A stretch of 5,453 nucleotides of DNA, taken from NCBI GenBank assembly GCA_031263875.1, contig JAISEX010000093.1:1-5453 (forward strand), written 5' to 3'. A program made the position numbers and the translations under genes. Source of the DNA: Eubacteriales Family XIII. Incertae Sedis bacterium (GTDB lineage: Bacteria > Bacillota > Clostridia > Peptostreptococcales > Anaerovoracaceae). Numbering within the stretch: the first letter of the stretch is position 1; each line of letters begins with the position of its first letter. The notes below the pieces were generated by a model. That model was not told the DNA's origin, ran no database searches, and saw nothing but the letters and a program-made list of their open reading frames with translations. Of this stretch, positions 1 through 5,176 are shown piece after piece.

Positions 1-310
1 CGTGATTTCCTTACATCAGTATACGGCATTTTACCGAAGGAAGCAAGAATCCGGGGCGTGTGTTTGCAATGGGGACGATGGGATGCGGAGCGATGAGGGG
101 GACGGCAGGGAGAGGATGGCCGCGTTATGTTTTCGCCCGCGCGGGTTTTTGGTTATGTGAGAAACGGGGACGCCGTGGTAGGAGGGGAGTGTCGTGTTCC
201 TTTCTCGCATAAAGGAGCCGGAACGAGGCACGAGCGACGGCGACGCGCAAGGGATAGCAGCGGAACGTTCGCTGCGCTCACTCCTCTGCTCGCATTGCTC
301 GCTTCGCTGT

Positions 311-347
311 CCTGTTTTACACTGCGGCTAAAGCCGCGTAAAACAGG
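311..347. repeat. Two-part stem-loop, CCTGTTTTAC/GTAAAACAGG
   Basis: Outer arms CCTGTTTTAC (311-320) and GTAAAACAGG (338-347) are perfectly complementary over 10 bp. Inside them GCGGCT (324-329) pairs with AGCCGC (332-337), leaving only the asymmetric trinucleotide ACT on the left. This gives an almost continuous 16-bp stem with a tiny loop. It is not followed by a T-tract on either strand, so it is unlikely to be a standard terminator. It may be an interspersed palindromic repeat unit; that needs a copy count in the genome. Confidence 0.7.
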
Positions 348-391
348 CAAATACCGCGGACTATGCTCGCGAAGATACCCCTGTTTGAGGG

Positions 392-412
392 ATTCCGGGG
401 CAAGCCCGGAAT
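392..412. repeat. REP-like palindromic unit (ATTCCGGG/CCCGGAAT)
   Basis: ATTCCGGG (392-399) and CCCGGAAT (405-412) form a perfect 8-bp stem around a GCAAG loop and are followed by GACA. On the minus strand this reads as a GTCATTCCGGG..CCCGGAATC unit. It closely resembles short extragenic palindromes found in many copies across unrelated bacterial phyla. Identity with that class is from memory of the motif, not from a search. Confidence 0.6.
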
Positions 413-453
413 GACAGACGATGGCATGAGCGGCATTGCAGCGGATAGCCCGG

Positions 454-543
454 TGGGGCTGCCTTACTATGACTTCCACAATCATTTAACAGTTGCCTGT
501 TTGTTAAAAATTTAACAAACAGCGCGGCCCCAAAGCAGCCCCA
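454..543. repeat. 90-bp unit with terminal inverted repeats
   Basis: TGGGGCTGC at 454-462 is the exact reverse complement of GCAGCCCCA at 535-543. Including the next three bases inward, 11 of 12 positions match (..CTT against AAAGC..). The interior holds the strong palindrome at 497-522. No target-site duplication is evident at the edges. It could be a MITE-like repeat or a nested RNA structure in the 3' region of the ricT transcript, whose stop codon is only 22 nt away. Confidence 0.45.
497..522. repeat. Perfect palindrome 43 nt after ricT
   Basis: CTGTTTGTTAAA (497-508) and TTTAACAAACAG (511-522) are exact reverse complements over 12 bp, separated by AA. It lies just downstream of the ricT stop on the minus strand and is the best hairpin for ending that operon. 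No T-run follows the stem in the minus direction, so classical intrinsic termination is doubtful. A protein-binding palindrome or repeat core is an alternative. Confidence 0.55.
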
Positions 544-565
544 TGCGCCCTCAGAAATCCCCTCG

Positions 566-1486
566 CTACTCCACGACGCTGATTATTTCTTCGCCGACGG
601 CTTCCATGATCTCGTCGAGGACGGACTCGTCGCGAAACTGCCGCTTGCCGCCTTTCAGCCGCCGGATTTTTTCCTTGGGGTAGGTGTAGACGTCGGAGCT
701 CAGTTTTTCGGAGGATTCCTTGGTGCGTTCTTCCTCGATAAGCCGGACTTTTATCGCGTTCATGAGGATATTCGATTCGATGACGCGGCCGCGGCCTTCG
801 GGGGTGTCGATGACCTCGCCTTGGCTCGGCATGCCTTTGCGCATTTCCTGATAGACGTCGTTTTCGTATTTGAGGCAGCACATAAGCCGCCCGCAGCAGC
901 CGGATATTTTGGCGGGGTTCAGCGAGAGGTTTTGGACTTTCGCCATCTTGATGGATACGGGCTCGAAATCCTGCAGCCAGCCGCTGCAGCAGAAGCCGCG
1001 CCCGCAGTTTCCGATGCCGCTGAGCATCTTCGCCTCATCGCGGACGCCGACCTGACGCATCTCTATGCGCCGGCGGTAATGCGACGCGAGGTCTTTGACG
1101 AGTTCGCGAAAATCGACGCGGTTTTCCGCCGTGAAGTAGAAGATCAACTTGCTTCCGTCGAAGGTATATTCCGCGTCGATAAGTTTCATGTCCAGATGGT
1201 GTTTTTCCACCATCTCGCGGCAGGTCGCAATGGCGTCGTCGCGTTTCGCGAGGTTTTCCTCGTTTTTCGCCTCGTCCTCGGGACTCGCCTTGCGCATTAT
1301 TTTTTTCAGCGACTTCGCGAAATCCTTGTCGTTCAGCTCGAATATCGGCCCTTTCACGGTGCCGAAGCCGACCCCGCGGCCCGTTTCCACGATAACGTTA
1401 TCGCCATTTCTCAGTTCCAGACCGTCCGTGTCGAAGTAAAACAACTTCCCCGCCGATTTAAAACTTACGTTAACTGCTTTTGCCAT
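566..1486 (-). CDS. ricT: RicT/PSP1-family protein (YaaT)
   Basis: A 306-residue cytosolic protein with the PSP1 C-terminal domain (about residues 55-145) and the diagnostic cysteine clusters: C161 and C166-C167 in the NCGRGFCCSGW segment, then C197-C198 and C203-C204 in GCCGRLMCC. In Bacillus subtilis RicT (YaaT) forms the Fe-S-containing RicA-RicF-RicT complex, which affects tRNA ms2i6A modification, RNase Y-dependent mRNA maturation, sporulation and biofilm formation. All seven cluster cysteines are present here, so cluster binding looks intact (inference). The ATG start at 1484-1486 is preceded by AGGAGG with a 6-nt spacer. The gene overlaps the end of holB by 17 nt, so the SD and start lie within holB. 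The tail after about residue 255 is charged and coil-like. Downstream partners seen in B. subtilis (yabA, the YabB-type methyltransferase gene, rsmI) do not follow. Confidence 0.95.
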   Translation of the reverse strand: MAKAVNVSFKSAGKLFYFDTDGLELRNGDNVIVETGRGVGFGTVKGPIFELNDKDFAKSLKKIMRKASPEDEAKNEENLAKRDDAIATCREMVEKHHLDMKLIDAEYTFDGSKLIFYFTAENRVDFRELVKDLASHYRRRIEMRQVGVRDEAKMLSGIGNCGRGFCCSGWLQDFEPVSIKMAKVQNLSLNPAKISGCCGRLMCCLKYENDVYQEMRKGMPSQGEVIDTPEGRGRVIESNILMNAIKVRLIEEERTKESSEKLSSDVYTYPKEKIRRLKGGKRQFRDESVLDEIMEAVGEEIISVVE

Positions 1487-2321
1487 ACAGCCCCTCCTGT
1501 CTGATTCTTACGCCCATATCTCTCAGGCAATACTTTATATTCATGCCGCGCTCAATGTCCCTGCGCGTTTCTTCGATCAGCCCGATGGCGGCCCGAAACG
1601 TTTTGTCGGTCTGCATCGTCAGTTGGGCGGCGATCTCCCGGTTGCCGGCATCGGCGATAAGCCCGCTATCCCTGACCCCGACGACCATGTCGCGCAGGAA
1701 GGTTTCCATGTTATGCAGGAAACCCGCCGCGTCCCGCCTGCTGCCCGCGTATTTGTCGCAGATGGCGAACATATCCGCAAGCGGTTTTACGTGCTGCAGG
1801 GCGGCGGAGAGCGCCGTCTTCGCGTCTGACAGCGATTCGCCGCTGCCGCCGTGATCCGCGCCGGCCGCGTCGAGCCGCAGGATGATACAGCGCGACCGTA
1901 TCGTCTGCAGCAGCCGCTCCGGATTATCCGATTGTAATAACAACACCGTGCCGGGCGCGGGTTCCTCAAGCGTCTTGAGCAGCTTGTTTTGGCTCTGCGG
2001 CGTCATGACGTCCGCGTTTTCTATTATAGCGACCATGCGGTCCGCGGAAAACGGCTTGCTGCGCAGAGAGGCGCTGAGCTCGGTGACCTGCTCCGTTTTG
2101 ATGCTGTCGCCGTCCGGCGCCAGGACTATCAGGTCGGGGCAATTCCCCTCCGCGATCCGCTCCGAAACGCGCCCTTCCGCGCCGCCGAGAAGCAGCGCCG
2201 CGGCATCCAGCGCGAAAGCCGCGCGCCGCGCGCCCGTTCCGCCCGTCACGATAAACGCATGCGTGAGCGCTCCGGAACGCATATTCCGTTCCAATAGTGA
2301 AAGCAGCGCCCTATCGTCCAC
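1470..2321 (-). CDS. holB: DNA polymerase III delta' subunit
   Basis: This 283-residue protein is the delta prime subunit of the clamp loader, the AAA+ family member that opens the beta sliding clamp together with delta and DnaX. Family signatures in order are HAFIVTGGTG (21-30), EQVTELSASLRSKPF (77-91), the Walker B-like segment MVAIIENADVMTPQSQNKLL (96-115) running into KTLEEP (116-121), and the SRC motif (143-145). The P-loop is degenerate (GGTGAR, with no GKT/S), as expected for a subunit that does not hydrolyse ATP. The usual four-cysteine zinc module is missing: the region 46-63 keeps only NCPD where HPD is usual. The start is GTG at 2319-2321, with a strong AGGGGAGGG SD encoded in the last codons of tmk, which it overlaps by 11 nt. 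Coupling to tmk is therefore likely. The C-terminal helical domain is poorly conserved, as usual. Confidence 0.93.
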   Translation of the reverse strand: MDDRALLSLLERNMRSGALTHAFIVTGGTGARRAAFALDAAALLLGGAEGRVSERIAEGNCPDLIVLAPDGDSIKTEQVTELSASLRSKPFSADRMVAIIENADVMTPQSQNKLLKTLEEPAPGTVLLLQSDNPERLLQTIRSRCIILRLDAAGADHGGSGESLSDAKTALSAALQHVKPLADMFAICDKYAGSRRDAAGFLHNMETFLRDMVVGVRDSGLIADAGNREIAAQLTMQTDKTFRAAIGLIEETRRDIERGMNIKYCLRDMGVRIRQEGLYGKSS

Positions 2322-2952
2322 GCGCCCTCCCCTTACTTTCGAGCAGGGCCATAACGCGTTCCGTTATCCGCGCGTGAATCGCGCCGATAGGCTCCGACGC
2401 GTCGATAACCGTGATCCGCTCCGGATATTCCTCCGCGAGCCGCCGGTACGCCTCCGCTACCGCCCGCTGCATCGCGAGGCCCTCCGCTTCGATGCGGTCT
2501 TCGCTGCCCGTCTTGATGCGCGTGAAAACCGAATCCGCCGCCGCGCACAGCAGGAAGGTCATATCGGGCATGCATTCCCGGACCGCGTAACCGTTCACTT
2601 CCCCGACGATCCCGCCGAGCTCCCGCGCGCCGCCCTGATAGGCGATGCTCGAGTCCACGAAACGGTCGCTGATAACGATGCGCCCCGCTTCGAGATTCGG
2701 CCGGATCACCTCATCGACGTGCTGCGCCCGCGAAGCGGCGTAGAGCATCATTTCCGTTACCGCGGACATTTCCCGGTGGGCGGGATCCAGTATAATGGCG
2801 CGAATAAGCTCGCCGATCCCGGTGCCGCCGGGTTCGCGCGTCACGACCGGATCAAAACCGCCGGCGGTCAGCGCGTCCGCAAGCAGCGTTATCTGCGTCG
2901 ACTTGCCGGAACCGTCGGTACCTTCAAATGTGATAAATATGCCGGAACTCAT
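2311..2952 (-). CDS. tmk: Thymidylate kinase
   Basis: dTMP kinase, 213 residues, the normal family length. It phosphorylates dTMP to dTDP with ATP in the cytosol and serves both the de novo and salvage routes to dTTP. The P-loop FEGTDGSGKST is at 9-19, the TREPGGT substrate-binding motif at 38-44, and the DRF..SS.AYQG motif at 96-107. The LID segment around 145-155 (R145, K147, R153, ending DRIE) carries the basic residues. A P-loop without arginine plus a basic LID is the bacterial type II arrangement. The ATG at 2950-2952 shares bases with the stop of the upstream small membrane-protein gene (ATGA overlap). An AAGGA element about 10 nt upstream is the likely SD, so tmk is probably translated by coupling as well as independently. 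holB starts within its last codons. Confidence 0.97.
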   Translation of the reverse strand: MSSGIFITFEGTDGSGKSTQITLLADALTAGGFDPVVTREPGGTGIGELIRAIILDPAHREMSAVTEMMLYAASRAQHVDEVIRPNLEAGRIVISDRFVDSSIAYQGGARELGGIVGEVNGYAVRECMPDMTFLLCAAADSVFTRIKTGSEDRIEAEGLAMQRAVAEAYRRLAEEYPERITVIDASEPIGAIHARITERVMALLESKGRARGR

Positions 2953-3089
2953 CTCGCCTTTTTCCTTCCCCGGCTGCCCCGCTTTTTATTCGCAACGGCG
3001 TTATCGAGAAGCCGCAGAGTAAAGGTGATGCCGAGATACAGTATCGGCATGCACAGCACTATGACAAATAGTATCTTTAATATTTCCAT
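2949..3089 (-). CDS. Small single-span membrane protein, unknown function
   Basis: A 46-residue reading frame overlaps the tmk start by an ATGA junction, as expected for a genuine first gene of this operon. The N-terminal part, about residues 3-27, is strongly hydrophobic (ILKILFVIVLCMPILYLGI and on) and should form one transmembrane helix. Residues 36-46 are very basic (KKRGSRGRKKAR) and by the positive-inside rule would lie in the cytoplasm, leaving a very short N-terminus outside. The ATG at 3087-3089 has no good SD; an AT-rich stretch containing TATAAT lies 8 nt before it, so the start is less certain than the frame. An upstream in-frame GTG would add eight codons but looks worse. I do not recognise a family. 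Reality is inferred from composition and the exact overlap with tmk. Confidence 0.65.
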   Translation of the reverse strand: MEILKILFVIVLCMPILYLGITFTLRLLDNAVANKKRGSRGRKKAR

Positions 3090-3096
3090 CTTATAT

Positions 3097-3102
3097 ATTA
3101 TA
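3097..3102 (-). promoter_or_regulatory. Isolated TATAAT -10-like box
   Basis: A perfect TATAAT lies on the minus strand 8 nt before the small membrane-protein ATG. Nothing resembling TTGACA stands 16-18 nt upstream (GCACAC at 17). Used as a -10 it would start RNA almost at the ATG, giving a leaderless message. It may be chance in an AT-rich patch. Confidence 0.25.
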
Positions 3103-3263
3103 CAATGAAACACCCGGCCGTGTGCTAGGGGATGGGGGAATTACAGACGACCGGGCTCCATTTAGGTATATACTATTTTAAACATCTCCGGATATCCGGC
3201 CTGCCGCTTCGCGCGGGCGCCGAACCCGAGATTGGAATATGGCGAAATTATTCGAACCATCTA

Positions 3264-3280
3264 TATGATATTATATCATA
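3264..3280 (-). promoter_or_regulatory. Extended -10 promoter inside a palindrome
   Basis: The 17-nt TATGATATTATATCATA is a perfect palindrome about a central base. On the minus strand it contains TGATATAAT (3278-3270), a consensus extended -10 element. The -35 region is AT-rich without a good hexamer, which extended -10 promoters tolerate. Transcription would begin near 3263 and give a leader of about 175 nt before the small membrane-protein gene. The palindrome overlapping the -10 could also be an operator. This is the best candidate promoter for the tmk-holB-ricT operon. Confidence 0.45.
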
Positions 3281-3350
3281 AAAAATCGAATTAAAGATTA
3301 AAAATAATATTAATTTAATTAAAGTTTTATTTCAAGTTTTATTATGCAAA

Positions 3351-3406
3351 GGGCTCAATACCCCGCGGCTTGCGGCCCTGCCGTCTTTGCCATTGGTATT
3401 GAACCC
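3351..3406. repeat. REP-like hairpin GGGCTCAATACC/GGTATTGAACCC
   Basis: The arms at 3351-3362 and 3395-3406 are complementary at 11 of 12 positions and separated by 32 nt. The interior begins CCCCGCGGCTTGCGG, in which CCGC and GCGG form a second small stem. The string ATACCCCGC.GCTTGC resembles a widespread short extragenic palindrome type, recalled from memory and not searched. In the minus direction the stem is followed by TTTGCATAATAAAA, so it could also end the aminopeptidase transcript, but the T-run is only three bases. Confidence 0.55.
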
Positions 3407-3414
3407 ATGAAAGT

Positions 3415-3524
3415 TGTCACGAAATTAAAATTACATACATCAAGCGTAAACGATTATGGCTTACATCCAACCTCATTTGCGACCGACGAATTCCATGATA
3501 TGCAAAAAGGTTAATTTCGTTACA
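3415..3524. repeat. 110-bp unit with 14-nt terminal inverted repeats
   Basis: TGTCACGAAATTAA (3415-3428) and TTAATTTCGTTACA (3511-3524) are inverted repeats matching at 13 of 14 positions, with TG..CA ends. The 82-nt interior has no gene. No target-site duplication is evident in the immediate flanks. A small non-autonomous element (MITE-like) or a paired regulatory structure are both possible. Confidence 0.4.
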
Positions 3525-3560
3525 CCTTTATTGCGGCAGCTTCCCCGCATAACAAATTCC

Positions 3561-3604
3561 CGCGGAATATGCCGGAGTATCCCGCGCTCTCTGCCGCGCG
3601 GCAG
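3561..3604 (-). other. Two hairpins directly after the aminopeptidase stop
   Basis: CTGCCGCGCGGCAG (3591-3604) is a perfect 14-nt palindrome starting one base after the stop codon. It is followed in the minus direction by a stem with arms CGCGGAATA/TATCCCGCG (3561-3586, one mismatch, 8-nt loop). No T-run follows either one on the minus strand. They may stabilise the mRNA 3' end or assist termination. Confidence 0.35.
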
Positions 3605-3605
3605 T

Positions 3606-4715
3606 TTATTTCAAACGTTCGGGATTCAGGCAATCGAGCTCCGGAATGACGAATATGCCGTCCTTTCGCACGAGAACGCCGTCGAAATAAATCTCGCCGC
3701 CGCCGTATTCGGGCCGCTGGATATTCACGAGATCCCAATGCACCGCGCTTTTGTTGCCGTTGAACGCGTCTTCGTAGGCGGCTCCCGGCGTCAGGTGGAA
3801 GCTCCCGCAGATCTTTTCGTCGAAAAGCGTATCCTTCATCGGGTCGAGTATGTAGGGATTGACGCCGATCGCGAACTCGCCGAAATATCGCGAGCCTTCG
3901 TCCGTGTCGAGAAGCCCGTTTATGCGCTCCGTATCGTTTGCCGTGGCTTTTACGATGCGTCCGTCACGTATCTCAAAGACGATGTTCTCGAACGTAAAAC
4001 CCTGTTCCTCCGACGGCGTGTTGTAGCTGATAATGCCGTTCATGCTGTCCCGAACGGGCGCGGTGTAGACTTCGCCGTCCGGTATGTTCAGCTCGCCCGC
4101 GCACTTGATGGCGGGAATATCTTTGATGGAAAAGCTGAGATCCGTCCCCGGACCCTTGATATCGACGCGGTCCGTTTTGTCCATCAGGGTTTTCAGCGCG
4201 TCCATCGCGCCGTTCATCTTCCCGTAATCGAGATTGCAGACATCGAAATAGAAACTCTCGAACTTCTCTTGGCTCATACCGGCAAGCTGCGCCATCGACG
4301 CGTTCGGGTAACGCAGCACCACCCACTTCGTATGGTTGACGCGGTAATCGAGCACCGGGCGCAGGGTCTTGTTATACATATTGAGCTGACTGACGGGCAC
4401 GTCGGCGAGCTCGGACGAGTTGTCGCCGGCGCGCACCGCGATATACGCCGCCATGCCCTTCATCTCGGCAAGGGCTAGCTCCTTCGCGAATTCGACCTGC
4501 TCCGCGCTCGCGCTGAGCATGATCTCGCGCGTAATGCGGCTGTCCCGGATTTCGGCATAGGGCTGGCCGCCGGCCGCGTAGACCTCTTTGATTATCTGAC
4601 GGATAAGCGGGACCGCCGCGTCGCCCTCGTAGGATATAAGGACCTTCTCGCCCTCCCGTATCTTCGTCGAATATTGCACGATGTTTTTCGCAAGTTTTTC
4701 TACTCTGCTGTCCAT
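3606..4715 (-). CDS. M29-family metallo-aminopeptidase
   Basis: A 369-residue cytosolic peptidase of family M29 (aminopeptidase T/AmpS/PepS type), which removes N-terminal residues from peptides using two divalent metal ions. The metal-site motifs are visible in order: E215 in PDGEVYTAP, E280 in GEFAIGVNP, H307 and Y314 in SFHLTPGAAYED, then H326 and D328 in HWD. The spacing from E215 to Y314 is close to that of AmpT. The stretch from H307 to the HxD pair is shorter than in the approximately 410-residue classical members, and total length is shorter too, so this belongs to a compact subgroup. No signal peptide is present. The ATG at 4713-4715 has GGAG with a 5-nt spacer. The gene appears monocistronic, with its own promoter overlapping that of the divergent tRNA. 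Its likely role is general peptide turnover; the substrate cannot be inferred. Confidence 0.92.
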   Translation of the reverse strand: MDSRVEKLAKNIVQYSTKIREGEKVLISYEGDAAVPLIRQIIKEVYAAGGQPYAEIRDSRITREIMLSASAEQVEFAKELALAEMKGMAAYIAVRAGDNSSELADVPVSQLNMYNKTLRPVLDYRVNHTKWVVLRYPNASMAQLAGMSQEKFESFYFDVCNLDYGKMNGAMDALKTLMDKTDRVDIKGPGTDLSFSIKDIPAIKCAGELNIPDGEVYTAPVRDSMNGIISYNTPSEEQGFTFENIVFEIRDGRIVKATANDTERINGLLDTDEGSRYFGEFAIGVNPYILDPMKDTLFDEKICGSFHLTPGAAYEDAFNGNKSAVHWDLVNIQRPEYGGGEIYFDGVLVRKDGIFVIPELDCLNPERLK

Positions 4716-4752
4716 AATATCTCCATTCTGTTCCGTAACTCTTTCTTTCTAT

Positions 4753-4780
4753 TTTATAATATTGACGGATAAATTGACAG
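4753..4780 (-). promoter_or_regulatory. Promoter of the aminopeptidase gene
   Basis: On the minus strand CTGTCA (4780-4775) is followed after 16 nt by TATAAA (4758-4753), a fair sigma-A match. Transcription would start near 4746, about 30 nt before the ATG, leaving room for the GGAG ribosome-binding site. Its -35 shares bases with the -35 of the divergent tRNA promoter. Confidence 0.55.
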
Positions 4781-4802
4781 CTTCGCGATTATCGCATATA
4801 AT
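4774..4802 (+). promoter_or_regulatory. Perfect consensus promoter towards tRNA-Glu
   Basis: TTGACA (4774-4779), a 17-nt spacer and TATAAT (4797-4802) match the sigma-70/sigma-A consensus at all 12 positions and at ideal spacing. This strength is typical of stable-RNA genes. The start point would be near 4809. A second ATTGAC lies 12 bp upstream (4761-4766). Confidence 0.85.
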
Positions 4803-4987
4803 TTGTACTGTTCCCGAAATGATTTTGCCGCGTGAACGAATCGGGTAACGCATACGGTTGCCGCTGCAGCGCGCGTTGCGCGGAGCGTCGCGGAGCGTGC
4901 CGCGAGCCGCCGGTAAGTTTCATTCGGAGCGCTGCCGAAGAAGCGCGGTGAAATGCGCGGCAGGGATTTTCAGAAACACTCATATGT
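4803..4987 (+). other. Long GC-rich leader before tRNA-Glu
   Basis: The strong promoter lies about 180 nt before the tRNA, an unusually long precursor leader. It contains an exact tandem duplication of CGCGGAGCGT (4879-4898), a CGCGC/GCGCG mini-hairpin before it, paired arms CCCGA and TCGGG near its start, and CTGCCG/CGGCAG arms enclosing about 20 nt near its end. It matches no SRP RNA, RNase P, tmRNA or T-box signature that I can recognise. It may be just processed precursor, or a small RNA cut from it. Confidence 0.4.
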
Positions 4988-5062
4988 GTCCCGTTGGTCA
5001 AGTGGTCAAGATATCGCCCTCTCACGGCGGGGTCAGGGGTTCGACTCCCCTACGGGATACCA
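4988..5062 (+). tRNA. tRNA-Glu (anticodon CTC)
   Basis: A complete cloverleaf. Acceptor arms GTCCCGT (4988-4994) and ACGGGAT (5052-5058) pair with one G-U at the first position. The D arm is GTC/GAT. The anticodon stem TCGCC/GGCGG encloses loop CTCTCAC with anticodon CTC, reading GAG. The T arm AGGGG/CCCCT encloses TTCGACT. Discriminator A is followed by an encoded CCA. The overall sequence closely follows E. coli tRNA-Glu, including the GUCCC start. It is transcribed from the consensus promoter at 4774-4802 and ended by the hairpin at 5066-5101. No second tRNA follows in the window. Confidence 0.97.
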
Positions 5063-5065
5063 CTC

Positions 5066-5101
5066 AAAAAGCCTTGAAATTTCAACGATTTCAGGGCTTT
5101 T
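5066..5101 (+). terminator. Intrinsic terminator of tRNA-Glu
   Basis: AAAAGCCTTGAAAT (5067-5080) pairs along its full 14 bp with ATTTCAGGGCTTTT (5088-5101), with one G-U and a 7-nt loop, and ends in four T. It begins 5 nt after the tRNA CCA. The flanking A and T runs make it potentially bidirectional. Confidence 0.85.
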
Positions 5102-5145
5102 CCCATGTCTGGATTTTGGAAACGATTAGGCGAAAAAGAGGCTGT

Positions 5146-5164
5146 TTGGAGCTGGTTGGAGCAG
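5146..5164 (+). repeat. Phased direct repeat TTGGAGC x2
   Basis: TTGGAGCTG (5146-5154) and TTGGAGCAG (5156-5164) repeat with a 10-bp period, one helical turn, just upstream of the att-like copy. Such phased short repeats occur as integrase arm or excisionase sites, but two copies are weak evidence. Confidence 0.3.
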
Positions 5165-5176
5165 TAAAAAGGGACA

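Larger units (their letters stand above)
1..565. other. Gene-free, palindrome-rich intergenic region
   Basis: No reading frame here has a convincing start, ribosome-binding site and protein-like composition on either strand. The sequence is instead dense in inverted repeats, listed separately at 311-347, 392-412, 454-543 and 497-522. Smaller ones are TCCTTT/AAAGGA (198-203 with 211-216), a GCAGCG/CGCTGC hairpin just before 280, and the palindrome CCCGCGCGGG followed by five T (136-150), which could be a weak plus-strand terminator. The heptamer CCTGTTT recurs at 311, 380 and 496, and GCTCGC-type words recur around 290-305. I infer accumulated non-coding repeat units downstream of the ricT operon. 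The first 120 bases show nothing recognisable. Confidence 0.6.
3090..3605. other. Non-coding spacer between operon and aminopeptidase
   Basis: About 515 bases without a credible gene on either strand. From the left it holds a perfect CCGGATATCCGG palindrome (3188-3199) in the putative operon leader, the palindromic promoter (3264-3280), and an AT-rich island (3281-3350, 8 G or C in 70 bases by my count). After these come a REP-like stem (3351-3406), a 110-bp inverted-repeat unit (3415-3524) and two hairpins (3561-3604). The operon promoter and the aminopeptidase 3' end must both lie here, because both flanking genes read leftwards. Confidence 0.6.

Noticed and set aside
153..485. 110-residue minus-strand frame in the left spacer
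   Set aside because: It translates REP-like palindromes (giving the familiar CHSGLAPES string) and has no ribosome-binding site.
1..565. CRISPR array or tandem repeat array
   Set aside because: The repeats are palindromes of different sequence without regular spacing or constant-length spacers.
821..1504. 227-residue plus-strand open frame antisense to ricT
   Set aside because: RicT cysteine clusters prove the minus strand; the plus product is low-complexity shadow.
1882..3108. 408-residue plus-strand open frame across tmk and holB
   Set aside because: It is antisense to two certain genes, has arginine/proline-rich shadow composition and no motif; GC-rich genes often leave such long opposite frames.
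3150..3262. tRNA-like T-arm on the minus strand (CGGG-TTCGGCG-CCCG)
   Set aside because: No matching acceptor, D or anticodon arms surround it.
3456..4478. 340-residue plus-strand open frame antisense to the aminopeptidase
   Set aside because: The minus-strand frame carries all M29 metal-site motifs; this one has no domain and no ribosome-binding site.
4803..4987. T-box, SRP RNA, RNase P or 6S-like RNA
   Set aside because: None of their conserved sequence signatures is visible; only generic GC-rich pairing.
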